Of a stretch of DNA of 64,000 bases, positions 24,400 to 38,400 are shown piece after piece. Source of the stretch: Tyto alba (taxonomy: Eukaryota; Chordata; Aves; Strigiformes; Tytonidae); the NCBI RefSeq assembly GCF_018691265.1, contig NW_024881324.1:6079730-6143729 (forward strand), given 5' to 3'. Made by a program: the position numbers and the translations under genes. Every line of letters begins with the position of its first letter. Position 1 is the stretch's first letter. The notes beneath the pieces are model-generated. The model made no database searches, was not told the DNA's origin, and saw only the letters and a list, made by a program, of their open reading frames with translations.

Positions 24400-27300
24400 A
24401 GGGGGAGAGTGAATTTAAAAAAGGCGGGGAGGGGCATTGCTCCAGTAACATTGCCTTGCGTAGAAGTGTTTGTGAGTGGAGCATGGTCTAGCAAAAAGCT
24501 ACAGTATCCAAGAATTCCCTCTGCATAAACTCAAAATAACCCCTTCCTGCTCCCAAACAGCTGCAAATGCAGCGACAACATTTACACTGTAAACTCTGTG
24601 GGACAAAAGTTTGCAAACTTCTAGCAAAACCACATCTCTGGCCTTGACAAAGACTCCCAATGCCTATAAATAACCATACCCATCTCACAAACTTGTCTGA
24701 GTTTATCAATTCAAAGATTTAAGTTCACTAACAGAACATTTCTGTAGGAGTAAAACTGAACACCTGTAGCACTAAAATTAAGCACAGAAGTGAAGATCGG
24801 GGCCCTGCTCGCTTTGACCAGAGCAGATTTCCTGAATAGTTCAGTTATCACTACATTAAGAAGGCATAAAATACAAACAAACCTGGAGCTCACGTCAATC
24901 TCTGCCACTGTTATGGATCACCACCTTTTGGCACTTACAGTGAAAACTATACTTTGTCATCAACTCAAGGGCAAAAGAAGGGTGCACTACTACTAATGCC
25001 TTCTCTCTACACATATGCCCATGCATAAACAAGTACTTCAGATTTGTTTTAAAAACTTAGGAAACACCTTATACTAACTGTGGCCTCAACTAAGGAGTTT
25101 TATTTAGATTGAAAAATGCTTTCTAATAGAAAAATCAGTTTTACTCAATTTAACCCCTAATGGACAATATAAGCAATACTTATTAAAAGCATAAGCACTT
25201 ACACATCACGAAGTGCTGTGTTTTGTGGTGCTGTCTTAGAAATCAAGGTAAACTGAAGTGGTTAATACCATCCTGATATGCAATTGTGGTAAGAGCATTA
25301 ATAAGAGGCAGAGTTAGTTGCCTAATATATTTCATACATTTATGAAGACAGTTTGACTTTTCTGGCCATTGAATCCTTCCTGTAATTGTCTAGATTTTAT
25401 TTAATGATTTTATTCAGTTTCACGTTTTTAAGCTATTTTGCAAGCACATCTCAATTTTCTGTACACTGGAGGCACCTTCTTCATAATCTTCAAAATATTT
25501 CTGCCTTTTCTGACAGAATTAGTGAAAAAGTCTTCTCCACACTGTCAATATGATCCAGCGTGGTTTAACAGATTTCTCATGTGGATTTTAGAGCAGCTTT
25601 AGAGAAAGCAAGTTCTCTTATATCCGTTAAGTGAATGCTAACCAATTACATTCAATGTATTTAAAAAGGCTTTTGGTGTTTTCTGAAGTTATTCTTCTAT
25701 TCTTATGTTATGACAGTGTTTGTGACACTGAATCATTTCCAATTCATTTACAGCAAGAAATACAGTAATCATGTTCACAGTAGTCTGAGGAGAGACAGAA
25801 AAAAAAAAAAACAAACACAAAAAAAACCCAAACATACACACACACACCTTGGAACACAGAAGAAAGGAAACTGCAGTTCAAATAGCAATACACAGACACC
25901 ACACCAAGTCCACCATCCAGTCACTCTATTGACTGCAAAAAGGAAAAAGTTAAAGCTTTTGAAATGGAGAATAGTAATATCATCTTACAGTATCTTCTGA
26001 AAGCTCCTGGAATATACCAGCCTTTCAAAAATAAGGTTTCATAAACCAAACTCACTTATATTTTCTCCAATTAAAGCAAGCTAGACAAAACATTTAGAAG
26101 TCATACAAAAGCAGAAGTAGAACCACATTACAGATTTGGGGTAAATAAATTTAAGTTTTGTATCTGAAGAAACAGAAAATGTCAGAATTTTTAGAAATAT
26201 ACTACCCTAAAATAATAGGAGTGACTGAAATAATGCTATATGATTGACCACAATCAACTAGAAGGAAAAAAAAAAAAAAAAACAAACAAACAAAAAAAAC
26301 CCTCATGCTTAAAAATCCTTGGGTATTACTGAAGGGACTAAATCTCTCACTGGTCAGTCAGTCAAAAGCAATATGCCCGTGTCAGACTCAGCACCTTCTC
26401 AGGAAGCTGCATCATCAAGAAAATCCACAATTACATTGTTTGCCACTCTCCACGTGTCCAGGCACAAAACCACTGTTGTGGGCTTCCTGTTTCAGAAGAC
26501 TAACATGTAAAATAAAATTAAGTATCTCCTAGACCTAATACGCAGAGCACGCAGTTTTTCAAGCAACTTCTAAAACAAGTCAAGTTTGAATCTCCAGGTG
26601 GGGACTCAAAAACATGAAATATTCTTAAAGTCTAATCCTGGTGGCTTTTAGATTGACTATTTGAAGGCATTACTGATTAAAAGCTGCACCATTCCTTTTT
26701 AGACTGTGGCAAAGAGGTGAGAAGTTTACACAGTCAAGACATTAAACAAACATATGCACACACACCACACACACACACAATATTGAGGCTACTGAAGAAA
26801 AGGCAGATATCACCAACAAGCAGACAAAAAACAGAGTTTGCTGGGGCAAGCTTGAGCCCCAAAATGAATATTCAGCCTATAGCACCTTGCCCTCTCCCTT
26901 CCGAGAGGCTGATGGAGGTACAGGGTTCATGTCAGGAAACAAGAGTGGGCAAGTTTCTTCTGGCACAGACCTGCTCTTCCCCTGCTGGGGCCACGCTACA
27001 AATTGGAAGCTCTCTTTAAGGGCAAGAACATTAATTTTTTTAGAAAACGTACACAAATACTTTCAGGCATAAAAAGGAGGCAGCGCTTCCAGGAAGCGCT
27101 CTCTGGGACATCTTTCCCAAAGACAAGCAGTCAAAGCTCTGAAAGACATGGTCCTCCCCTGCATCCTCCCCATTTTTGCTACCCCAATAGCAAAAGATCA
27201 TCTCAACCCCCTTCACTTTGGCTCTGGCACATGCCCCAGCCAGGCCTTTCCCCCCAGATGCTCACAAGCTGCTCCCAGGCCCAGGGCCGAGGAACAAAGG

Positions 27301-30300
27301 TGCGGGCAGAGCCCTCGGTGTCATCTGCACTGCTGCTCACAATCCAACCGGGTGACACGTTCATGAAGTATCTTCCACACACACAACCATACAAGCCCAG
27401 AGATGCTCACAGTTTTGTAGTGGCACGAGACCACCAGATAATCCAGGTAATGGCATTTAGAATCCATGGAATGTGGGTTTGTTTCCTAAAATCTTACAAC
27501 TTAGCCTCTGCTTCTGAAGCTGATGAACTGCATTATCATTCAGCACATATAAAAATCAATATATGATATAGAAGGATATTTCAGACTCACTTCAGTACCT
27601 TCAGATGAAACAAAGTTAGTATGACATGTCAGTAATTTCTGCAAAACTATCACAGTCTTGATGGACTCTAAGTCTGATGATGTAGAGAAAAGAATTTATG
27701 TAAAAAGTTAATAAAAGTATTTCAATCACAGCTGATCTAACAAGTGAAAAATCATCTGACATCCCTATTCAGCACATTACTAGACAAGAACATCTTACTG
27801 TAACACAAAAGAAACTCAGGAAGTTTTGTTTTGGAGGCAGCACAAGGACCAAAGCCATGCCTTTTTTCAGCTGATTCTAATGCTTACGTTCTTCTGCTGT
27901 GTTTTCTTAGTGCCCTATAGATCTAAAATTCAAGGCATTCTGCTATAATGGTAGCATCTGGACAGAAATGCCTACAGGAGGCAGGGAATTATCTCCAGGC
28001 AGTCATTTTCAGGGCTGGGAGAGAAGGGCCATGTGAAACACCTTCATTTCTGTTCCTCGTAGATCCCTTGTTTTTCCTGTAGTTAAGCTCAAATGTGAGG
28101 ATCATCATCATCATCTGGACAAGAGAGGAATTCCTCAGCTAAAAAGCAAAGCATGCTTGATTGGGGGAGGGAGGGGAAATAAAGAAAAAGGAGAACAAAA
28201 AAAAGAGTGTGCAGACGAGGATGAATACTGGCAGAGAAACCAACCAAGCTGCGATAAACACTTGGAGGGGGACGTGGGGGGAGTACTTGCCACAGCATCC
28301 CCATCTTGCTTCTGCTGCAACAGCATCATCTAGCTGGTCTCACTACAGAGCTAAATTGAATAAACTGAACAGGAAGTATAAAGGAAAAAAATAGAAAAGA
28401 TATGATTTATTATGTACTATAAAAAAACACGGGTTTAACTGTCTGCATTTCAGTACATCCTGACAAGGAGAGGAAAAAAAAATATCAATATTTATCATAA
28501 AGCAACAGTTCTCAATAAAAAAAGAAACAAAAAACCAAACAAAACATTAAGCTGCACTTGCTGCTCAGTTAAAAGCACAACTGAAAGCACATTTTGGGAG
28601 AAGTAACATGAAGGCACCAATAGATCTTACAAACTTAGAAGTTTGTTGCTAAAATATTTATATAAAACAGACCATCTTTTAAATGCTATGAGAATAGCAC
28701 ATGTGTCCCCCTCTAATGAGTGGCAAAACTAATAAATCAAGAACAGTGAAATCGTGAGCTCCAAGGGGGGGGTCTACCTCTTCATCTGTGACAATTAATG
28801 TGTCACCCTCACAGAAGCCTACAGGCAAATTCCTTATGCTATTTTTTTTATGCATGTGTTGTTTTAAAACATATTTCTTCCAAAATTACACTTGACATTT
28901 CTTTAATGGAGTGACTTGCACTCCAGCCAATCATCATCATAAATTTAAAGACATCAGACATGATAAAGATCTTCTAAAATTCACCTAATGCTCTATTTTC
29001 CTCCCATTATAGAGGCATAACTTATCCCCCCAGAAAAGGCATTGAAGTATCTTTTTTAGTTATTACCAATAACACTCCTTACCCAGGGAGACATTTTTCT
29101 CAAGGTTCATCATGAATTTTTCATGATTAAAAGCCATGTAAAATAGTCTGTGGTTGGGACCTATATTCAGGAAACAAGGGAATGTAAATGTAAACAAAGG
29201 AATAATGAGGGAATGATAAAATGTAAATACCCAATTCCACAGTAGCACAGAAGTCAAAAGGCTCACCTTAGGGTAAACTTATACTATGCCTAATTTTTAG
29301 GTTGGCCCTTGATAAAGATCGCAGCCTGCATCATTTGCCTAGCACTTTAAAGTCGCTTGGTTGCAATTTTCTTTAATACCTTTGCACACTGCTTGTGTGT
29401 AAATAGATTTCAATTCATGCTGTTTCCCTGGGTTTTTTTTTTCCTCTCTTACTTTCATCATATATTTTGTGACATCTGCAGACAAGCAGCACTACTCACA
29501 TAAGTTGTCTTACTAAAAAAATCAGCTGGATCATTCAGCAGACAAAGCCTGAAAGCTTGTCTCTCCCTATAAACGAGAGGAGAAGAGGTTTGTAGCAGTA
29601 AATGAGGACTTTGACAAGGAAGCTGCAGCAGTTTTCTGCCAGGGGCAGGACACCATCCTTTCCCAGCCCACTCCTGCCCCAGGACTGCCATCTGGGTAGC
29701 TGAGACAGCAGAAGTGGATGCATGTCGTTCCCACACTCACCACAGTTCACCCTCAGCACATTGATTCAAACCAGCAATGAGGGCACCATAATGCTAAATC
29801 CTAGGATGGATAATAAATTGTCTGGATTTTATAATGATTCACCTTACAGGAAATAATGACTGTCAATGACATTTTTAATGTAACAGCACTTAAAAACAAC
29901 CTTTTTTTTGAACCTCGCTTTAAAAGCTGGCAACCTACAGTTTTTGCTCTGCCAATCTACTTTCATAGATAAGCACATGCCACTAGGCACATTACTGAAA
30001 AGCAGTCTTTCTTCTGCAGGTACAATGCAAAGCAGGAGGCGAAAAGAAGTGAAGAATTCTTCAACACCTGGGTTTTGCAACATTGATATCTCCACCATCA
30101 TACATCCAAGCCAGGAGATGCCCAAAATGAGAGAAGGCCAGCATATTACAGGGAAGCAATGAATGGGTCTCAGTTCTGTGAGCTCTGGGAGACAGCATGT
30201 CCCTCCTCCTCGGCTGCTATTAGAGGTCAGGAATGAAGATTAAACAAGAATTCACAACTTGACTCTAGCGTCCTACCCAAAGGCTTCAAAGTCCAGCTCT

Positions 30301-30362
30301 TTCACAGCAGAAATAATTTTGCTGCCTCAGTGACAGCAGTCTCCACAGGCACTGAGCAACGA

Positions 30363-30382
30363 GGGGGGGGGGGGGGGGGGGG
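30363..30382 (+). repeat. G20 homopolymer
   Basis: Twenty consecutive G sit between GAGCAACGA and AAACAAACAAAACC. It is another potential quadruplex, and its length is uncertain for the same reason as other long G-runs. Confidence 0.85.
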
Positions 30383-32139
30383 AAACAAACAAAACCAAAA
30401 AAAAACCTGCGATGAACAGCTACAAGGTCTTCAGCTATCACACAAATTATTTAGGACTTGAAATCGATGTTTGAGATACACATCCTGGAGTTCTGAATCA
30501 AAAGGGAAAAATAAAAACCCACAACTTTTAAAGACAGGAAAAGATGGAAAAGTGTCTCTGACTAGGTTTCAAACTCTCACTACTATTTGTAACATGTTAG
30601 AAAATTCAGGAGCACATCTCTTCTTACATCAGGCTCTGCAGCTGTTTCTTTCATTCCAGTGACTCTAGAAGTGACTAACACTGTAAGCATGTGAATGCTA
30701 CACCACAGCACGACCAGTGCTTACATGCTGGGACCTGAAAGACTTTGGCACCTCCTGGAAAACAAGGTGGTGAGAATCGCATTTGCATGTCAAAGGCTGC
30801 TATCAAGTCTCTGGGGGCTGTCCCAGCACTTTTCCAAAGCCTTCTAAGAGTACTAGGAACTTACTGCTGGCTACTCCTTCAAACCATGGAAATCTGGCGC
30901 TCACTGAAGAGGAGACAGCTGCCTTGCAGAGACTGCAAGCCCAGGAGGATAGATAGTTGCCACAGAAGGCAAGGTCTTATTTTTTCACATCCCCTGCTAC
31001 TCCAGCAGCAGGCCACCTGGCACCAGCTGGCCAGGCACTCTCAAGAAGCACAGCAAGAATATAATTTCACAGAGTTGCCTGCTGCCTCCTGACATCCAGG
31101 TCCTTGTTGCACAGGTACAGTAACATGCATGTGATTCCTAAAGGCTTCTGATTACAGTCTAAAAGCGGGAAAATAAATAAAATAAAATAAAAAAAAAAAA
31201 AAGGGGAAAAAAAAGGCAACAGAAAACCCTGGTGAGGATCCTGTGGAACAGATGCAAGCAGAGGGAACAGAAGAGATCATTATGAGTTTTATTTCTTCTT
31301 AGTAACACTAGAGAACTCTACTGGACTACACAAAATTAATGAGGACCTGTATTAAGCATGTAGCCACTCCATCCATATAATGAATACATAGGCACTAAAA
31401 CCCCCTGCTGCTCTACTCAAAGCAGATGGGGTAATGCTCAGCAGCCCTGGTTCTGAATGCATCTGGTAGTCAAATGTCATCTTTCACAAAGCTCCTTCCC
31501 AGTCTCTACACAGAGGCTGTTGGTGTGGCTCCTTCAGCTACAGCCGACACAATGCAAACCCCCAGTAACCATCAGAGAATGAAGCTCTAACACACTTAAA
31601 ACCTGAGCAGCAGTTAAAATATGGCTTCCTCACCTTGTCTTGCAATAAGAAAACAAGATACCTTGGACTGGATTTGAAAATTGCTGAACGAGCTTACTCA
31701 AAGAAATGATGTGAGCCATGTACCTGCAAATACACCAGAGATCAGCAAAATAAATAGGACTCGTGACCAGAAAAGTCTGGCTTTTGTTGAAATGCTTGCT
31801 TCATCACCAGTGGAAAAAATAATCACTGCCACAACACCGGAGGACAGTTTTAAGTACGCATTACTTCACAATTAATATTTGGCATGATATTGTCCACTCT
31901 GACTTACAGCTTTCCTATATGTTAACTAGTTGTTTGGGGTTTTTGTTTGGTTTTGGTTTGTTTTGTTTTTGTTTAAAGAGGACGATGCTCTGTATGTCGT
32001 TTATTCCCCGGAAATAGCGACAGCTAAGAATTCTGCACAAGAAATGTTTGTGAAACAGCGGACGTTAATGAATACCTAGGGACTCTTGTTACAGCAATCG
32101 GTGACAACAGAGCAACGGTTAGTGCAAATGCATCTTTAA

Positions 32140-32475
32140 AGGCCCTTTCACATGCGCATGGCCGCACTCGGAGGGGGCCAGCCCGGTCCCGGGCCGGCCT
32201 GGGGGAGCCTTTGTCCGCAGCGAGCGAACGGCCGAGCCCACGCACGCCCGGGGGCACGGGTGGGAGGGCAAGAGACCCCGCGCAAAACAGCGCGCAGGCT
32301 CCGCGAGACGCGTAAAGGCGAGGTGACGCGTAATCCGCGCGGTCCACTGGAGGAGTGCGTGGCCGTGACGGTGCCACGGACACGCGGGTGGGAGCGCGGC
32401 CGCGGGCAGCCGAGAAACGCTTGCCGGTTCAAAATGGCAGCCGCAGCCCCGCTCCCCGCCCCGACGATTTGACCC
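32140..32475. promoter_or_regulatory. Isolated CpG island, candidate internal promoter
   Basis: Sharply bounded by AT-rich DNA on both sides, this block of about 330 bp is dense in CpG (GCGCGCAGG, CGCGAGACGCG, CGCGGCCGCGGGC). It contains CATGCGCATG at 32151-32160, close to the NRF1 palindrome, and a CRE-like TGACGCG at about 32324. It also has AAAATGGCAGCCGC at 32431-32444, which resembles a YY1 site at a translation-start-like ATG. Unmethylated islands of this size normally mark promoters. No TATA box or convincing donor fixes the direction. A weak plus donor (GCGAG|GTGACG) lies near 32322. It may drive an alternative 5' exon, an antisense lncRNA or a separate short gene. Confidence 0.6.
32152..32472 (+). 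other. 106-codon frame across the CpG island, coding status doubtful
   Basis: The frame starts MRMAALGGGQ and ends MAAAAPLPAPTI. The last 12 codons start at an ATG (32434) in the YY1-like context AAAATGGC. Composition is Gly/Ala/Pro/Arg-rich, as expected for any frame through CpG-rich DNA, and minus-strand frames of 115-122 codons cross the same place. No domain is recognisable. I would treat it as a by-product of the island unless transcripts support it. Confidence 0.12.
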
Positions 32476-35400
32476 AGAAAGCAGCAATATGGCAAAAGTT
32501 TACACTTGAAATGAAATAACCTTCATCACCAGGAGCGGTTTTTCACTGGGCTCCCAGCTGTCGCCAAAAGGCCTCTCAAAAAAAACCCAACCAACCACAA
32601 AAAACAAAAGCAAGTGACCACTGTGAGAACACAGCAGGACCCAGCGTGCAGGCAAGGCCCGTTAAACTAGCCACAAAATTCAAGTACTTTATTCCTCATC
32701 TTTCTTTGGGATAACAGCTACACTGCAAGTGAGAGGAGATTAAAATACTTCGTTATGTAAACAGAGGCAAAACTGTAATTTTCACTTGATTGCATTCCTT
32801 TAAAACACCAATTTCAGCATACCGTTCTGTAACAAACTTGTTCAGATTATGATCTAAATCCATACCACAAATGCTTCCCGTGATCAAAATACTGTTTATA
32901 AAACATGTACAAATCCTTGAAAGAATATGTAATGGCTTTAAGGGATAAACGCAACTTTTAAAAACCCCGACTTTTTAGAAATGTATTGCCCTCAATTTGC
33001 ATAACATTACTGACTCCAAAATCTTCAAAACATAATACAATTCATTAATCGCCTACCCGTTATCAACACTCACCATGTAATACATGCTTTAATTTCATGC
33101 CACCTTGCATTGGCCAGGGGCAAAAAAAAAAAAAAATAAATTTGAAATACTAAAATACATGACTCGCCACTGAAGTCCAAATAAGATGTTTGTATCTAAT
33201 TCTGCAAGTTTATTGCTTTACAAGCTGGTTATGAACAAGGATGAAGCTTTCTAAAAAGGTTCTTTAAAGCATTTTATTATTCAGCAGTTATATTATTCAG
33301 CAGTTTTCTAAAACTATTAAATTACGCTCCCATTTCCCACCCCCCTCACAAATTGTAGGTCTTTGTTAAACATTCTTTTAGCTTTTACCATGGCAAAGAA
33401 AAAAAGCGATGAATTGTGGGATGCCTCTTACTCTGGGGGAAAGGTTTTGAATAGAACAGCTGTCCAGAGGCCAGGCAAAAACCCACTCTCCTCTGAGAAT
33501 AAGGAGCTTTTTGTGGGGAAGGAATAGGAACGCCGAAGAAGAATTTATGGAATTAGGTAGATACAATGGGGAGTACAAAGAGAGGACTTCAGTCAAGAGG
33601 AAAGGGGGGAAAAAAAAGGTACTGCAAAGGAGAAGGGAGACATCACCAGCCAGAGTAGTAGTGAGCAAAAAACCTGAAACAGTTGTTCGATAAAATTATA
33701 TACAGAGTTGCCGGACTGAGAAGGGGAGGAATCTGCGGTGACCTTGGCCCCGCAAGCACTCCGAGCGTGGGCCCGTGCCATGGCAGGGGCTCCCTTTCGC
33801 TCTCCTGTCCACAAGCTCACGCCACCCCCACAACAACAAACCACCAGTGGGTGGGTGAGGCACCCACCAGGAAGGTGGGAAATGGGGGCTTGGCTCTTTC
33901 TGTAGGGAAAGAGAGCTGGGAACCCAGCATTCACTTCAAAAGGGCCTATTTTAGAGGAAAATGGAGGCCACGGCTCAGATCATGTGGCCCAGTATTGCAG
34001 GCCTGTGCTGGGGCACGCTCTGGGTCCTATCGACTGCAAGATGTTAAAACAAAGCTTTTGTCAAAACATATCACACTTGCCTCTTACACGCATCTTTCTT
34101 GCCTCATAAAGAAGGGGGGGGGGGGTTGGGGGGGAAATGTAGTTCTCAGACAGTGAATACCTGCATAACAAGCAGGTTTCACACTTCCAGATAGCACCTA
34201 AAAAATCCTGTGTTGCACAGCTCTGGAGCGGGCATCCTTGTTTAAGGGTTATTTAGTGCTTATGAACACAAGATCGAGGTGCCCAGGTGGAAGGTACTTC
34301 ACTTGTTAACCCATTTCCTTGCCCAGAAGCTGCTGCCTGACAGGGAGGGAGTGCAGCATCCTGCACAGAAGGCCTGCATGCCTCTATAGCTACGTGGGAG
34401 CTACCATAAAATAAGAAATTTTCAGCAGTTTACTTTAATGTGATGTACCCCATCACATACTTACACAAATAATTTATTCTATACATTGTAACAAATTACA
34501 AAATGTTAATGCAGATGCAGAAGTCACACAGGTACAAGCCTGCAACTTTGCACTGTGATTAAAAATGTAGTTTTCAGTTACACTTCTTCATATTTCTCAG
34601 TCAAAACAGACATAAGAGGAAGTCGCAGGTATTGGAGCTTATGAACTTTCTTAAATCTGAGCTATGAGGTTGGTTAAGTGCACAGTGATCAAATGCCTGA
34701 AACTGGATTTTTTTTTTTCCCCTGTGTTGGTGGTGGAAGGTTACCCACCACTCACTGCTTCAGAGAGGGTATTTCTTCCCTACGCTGCATTAACAGTGGG
34801 ACTAAGAACGCAGTACCTCAAACAGAAAGTGGATGTTATCCAAAAAAAAACAACAACAACAACAAAAAAAAAACACTAAAAAAAAAACACAACTGCCACA
34901 CACAACCTGAGGCCCCGCTTGATTAAAATATTTCCACACCATGGAAGTTTGATGTTATTTAAGCACATATTTTCCATACGTCACTGGAGCAAGGCTGGTT
35001 GGTATGCAATCCATCAAAAATGCTGAGCAGCAGAAATGAAGCTTGTTACCCCATGCATAAACGGTACTCAGAGACTTGACCCAGCAAGAGTGCTGCAAGA
35101 TCAACTCCCAGCTTTTCCTGCCAAGCACCCCAATACCATTAGCACCTAGAGTGATGCTCTCCAATCCTCTGAAATAGGCACTGGCCTGTATGACAGAGAA
35201 TTAGTTTCACTGCACCTGCACTGCAGACAGGAGATAAGTTACAATAATTTGTCAGGATTAACCTTTTGATAAAGCATACATTTTTCTAGATGTTGAAGTA
35301 CTTTATAAAGGTGCAAACATTCATTTATACTAAGCAAATGCTGCATCAGCAGTTTGACAGTAGCAAAAATTCTGATGCCAAGAATAACTATTACTCTGCT

Positions 35401-38400
35401 GGCCTTAATCTCTATTGCAATAAAATGAAGCTTGGCATTCCAGCATAGCAAAATATGATTCATAACTAACCATCATTCTTGTTTAGCTTTGGAAATGCCA
35501 AACAGCATAATTAACAGGAGACATTTGTGAGTTCACACATTCCAGGTGTAGAGATTTATGTGGACTCTGCATCAAACATTGACAAGTTATTTGTAGCCAC
35601 GTGTTTTAAAGCTGCCGTTGTAGTTTCATCATAGTCAGTTCAGCTAAACAGAATGAGTCACATCTCAACAGTGCAGTTAGGGATCCTGACCTTATCCAAG
35701 ATAACAAATAAAACATAATCTTGGTTTGGTATCTTTTCACATTCCAAATCCAGCTGTTTATAAACATATCAATAAAAAAGTTCTATGGGCTGTTGCTCAC
35801 ATGCAACTTTTATTTTTTCTCAAAAAACAGCCTCTAGAAACCTACGGCAAATGTTACCCCCATTCTCACCACCTACGTTTGTATTTCCAGTGCTTTTCTT
35901 CAGTCTACTGAAGTAGGCAGGTATTTTTAGCCATATTTAAAAATTGATTAAAGTAAATACTCCTACAGCATTTCCATTTGAAGACTACACATCCCACATG
36001 CTCTTCCGCTGGATCAAACCACACGTACTACGGTGCCAAAATATTTTCTTGCAAAACAGACACATCCAAGCATCACCCGACCAGAAGCTACCCTGATATT
36101 CTGCCAAGATCCCAAAGCAACAACTAGTAACTATGAAATACAGTAATCTGCCTTGCTAATACAGAGGGGAAACCCTTCCACGCAGAAAGCACAGGCCCTG
36201 GGTATGACACTGCACCACGCTGTGAATCCGCATTCATCGCAGGCCATACCCATATAACAGAGACGCAAGAAGCAGGATTGCTTGGTAGATTATCATGTGC
36301 TTCATTAAACCTGCTCTGGTTCTCACTTTTTCTTTGTGATAAAGAAAAATCTATTGAGGAACACTCTGACATCCAAAAAGCAACTCTGTTTTCGGTTTAA
36401 ACTTGCCAGCAACAAATACTTTGATAAATTCAACAGTATTGAAACATTTTAACAGTATTTGCACTCACACATAAGAATATGCCTAATTACTAACAACATT
36501 AGGTTTACCAGCCTTCAAACTTCCTGCTGTCTCTATTCTAAACAAAATTATTTCCAGTACTTTTTACGTTGAATGACTACCTTGCTCCCTTCTTTGGGGC
36601 ATGCAGAATACCTAAATATACATCAAACTGTCAGAATCACATTTACAAACAGTAGCATATCAGAAATACAGTCTCTGGACAGAATACATATCCATCTATC
36701 GGCTATGACTAACACCATCCCATACTGCAATTCAAGAAAGTGCTTTCTATTCAGAAAAAGAAAATCTAGACCTCGATATTGGCCTTCAGAGGAATTAATG
36801 TAACCACACATTTAAATGCTTTGCTAAAATTATGCTTGATTATTATGCCCACTGCATGGACAGGTCTACCAGCACGTAGCAAGCAATGGATGCAGAAATT
36901 AAGGCACACAGGTTTTCTCTTCTTGCTTGGAATGGGGGGAAGGTTTGGTTTTGTTTGACCTTTTGGGTTGTGAAGGGAGAAAAGAAAAAAAAAAAAAAAA
37001 GACCAACAAAGTAGAAGACAGAAAGAGACCATCTAGGGGGTTTGTTGGGAAAATCCAGTTTTTAATCCTCTGTTCTTAAAGAAAAATTTTCTTATAAACT
37101 GTCGCTTTCTATTTACTGTTTCTGCTCTTGATCTACAGAAAATTAGAGCAACGTTCAAAAGAAAAGATCCCATTAACTGAAAACCATAGATAAAATGCTG
37201 CTAAACAAAAGGAAGTTCTTTACTGACAAAGTGGAAGTAAAGGAAAAAAACCTCACATAGAGAAAGCGTTCATTGCTTAGATGAAAACCTGGATACCAGA
37301 TTCATCACTGTGTTGCCCAACAGAAAAATTTCTTTCTAAGCAAAGAGAAAACTATGTTCATATCCTTCAAATATTTGTACAGATCCTTAACCCCTACCCT
37401 ATTATTAATGCCACTAAGTTCACAAGCTTCCACAAGCAGTTACAAAATACAGACTAAGATACATATTTTGTTCATCTCTGAATCCTTTCAAATGGGTCTC
37501 TAACTTCAACAGAGAGGGGATAAAAGGCAGCTAAAGACAATAAAAGAAATATTGCTTATCTATAGCCTTGTGTAATTTTTTCCAATATTTATAAAAATAA
37601 ATAAAAAGGAAACACCCTTCATACTCTTACCTTAATCACATTATTTTAGTAAAGGACTTAAAATCAACAGTTTTAATCACCATTTCCATCAGTCTAAAAA
37701 AAAAAAAAATAAATAAAAGTAAATTCAGGCTTGCTTTGTATTTGCTTAGTTATTTTCCTTAAGAAAAAAAAAAAAAAAAAACACAATTCTTATAGTAGTG
37801 ACCTTCAAGACATTTTCATTTGAAATTAATTATTATCCTCACAATAACTCTAGCACTTTGCCAAAAATTCTATTTGTATTTACTGAATGTGATTGACTCT
37901 GTTGGTGACCATGCCCCACAGTGTTTAGAATTAGTGTATCTTCACCTACTACACCTGCTAAAAGATGAAAAACAGGCTCTCATGTCTCCTCTTCCAATTT
38001 GCTCTTAATTCTGAATGGAATAGCTACTATACTGAAATAAATGGAAAGAAAATATTCCCTCTCTATGAGCAGACTGCCTTTGTCAAATGCTCATACCTCA
38101 GGCATAAATCCAGCAGCCTCCCACAACTCAACAAGATTATTTTTCTCCAGAAGTTCCACAGTCATTTTATTATTTTTTTTTTTACTTCCTATGATTTTCT
38201 CAAGCCTAAATAAGCTCATGTCTCTCTCGCCAGTCAGTTTTAAACTCAATGCTATTTCAAGAAAATAGTGAACTATTAGATGTTATTTCAAAATAAAAAT
38301 ATTTTCATCAACTGAGTCTTTCAGAAAGGGGTCTTTATAAAGAATAGTTTGCATTTTTATCTTTAAGTGAAAGTGTGTGTTTTACAGCTTTTCTCCCTGG

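Larger units (their letters stand above)
19600..32139. other. AT-rich non-coding stretch rich in long homopolymers
   Basis: I see no supportable exon. The longest frame, 187 codons at 27003-27566 plus, is a chance frame without a domain. Homopolymers are the main structure: A25 at 20849-20873, A16 at about 22131-22146, A37 at 23922-23958, A/CA-rich sequence at 24227-24298, G26 at 24374-24399, A18 with AAAC units near 26265-26300, and G20 at 30363-30382. A TCATCATCATCAT run lies near 28100. A CA-rich run sits at about 26758-26780. The rest looks like unique intronic DNA. Confidence 0.55.

Noticed and set aside
27003..27566. 187-codon plus frame, the longest in the window
   Set aside because: No recognisable domain, overlapped by frames on both strands, and without start or splice support. 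It is likely a chance frame in GC-richer intron DNA.
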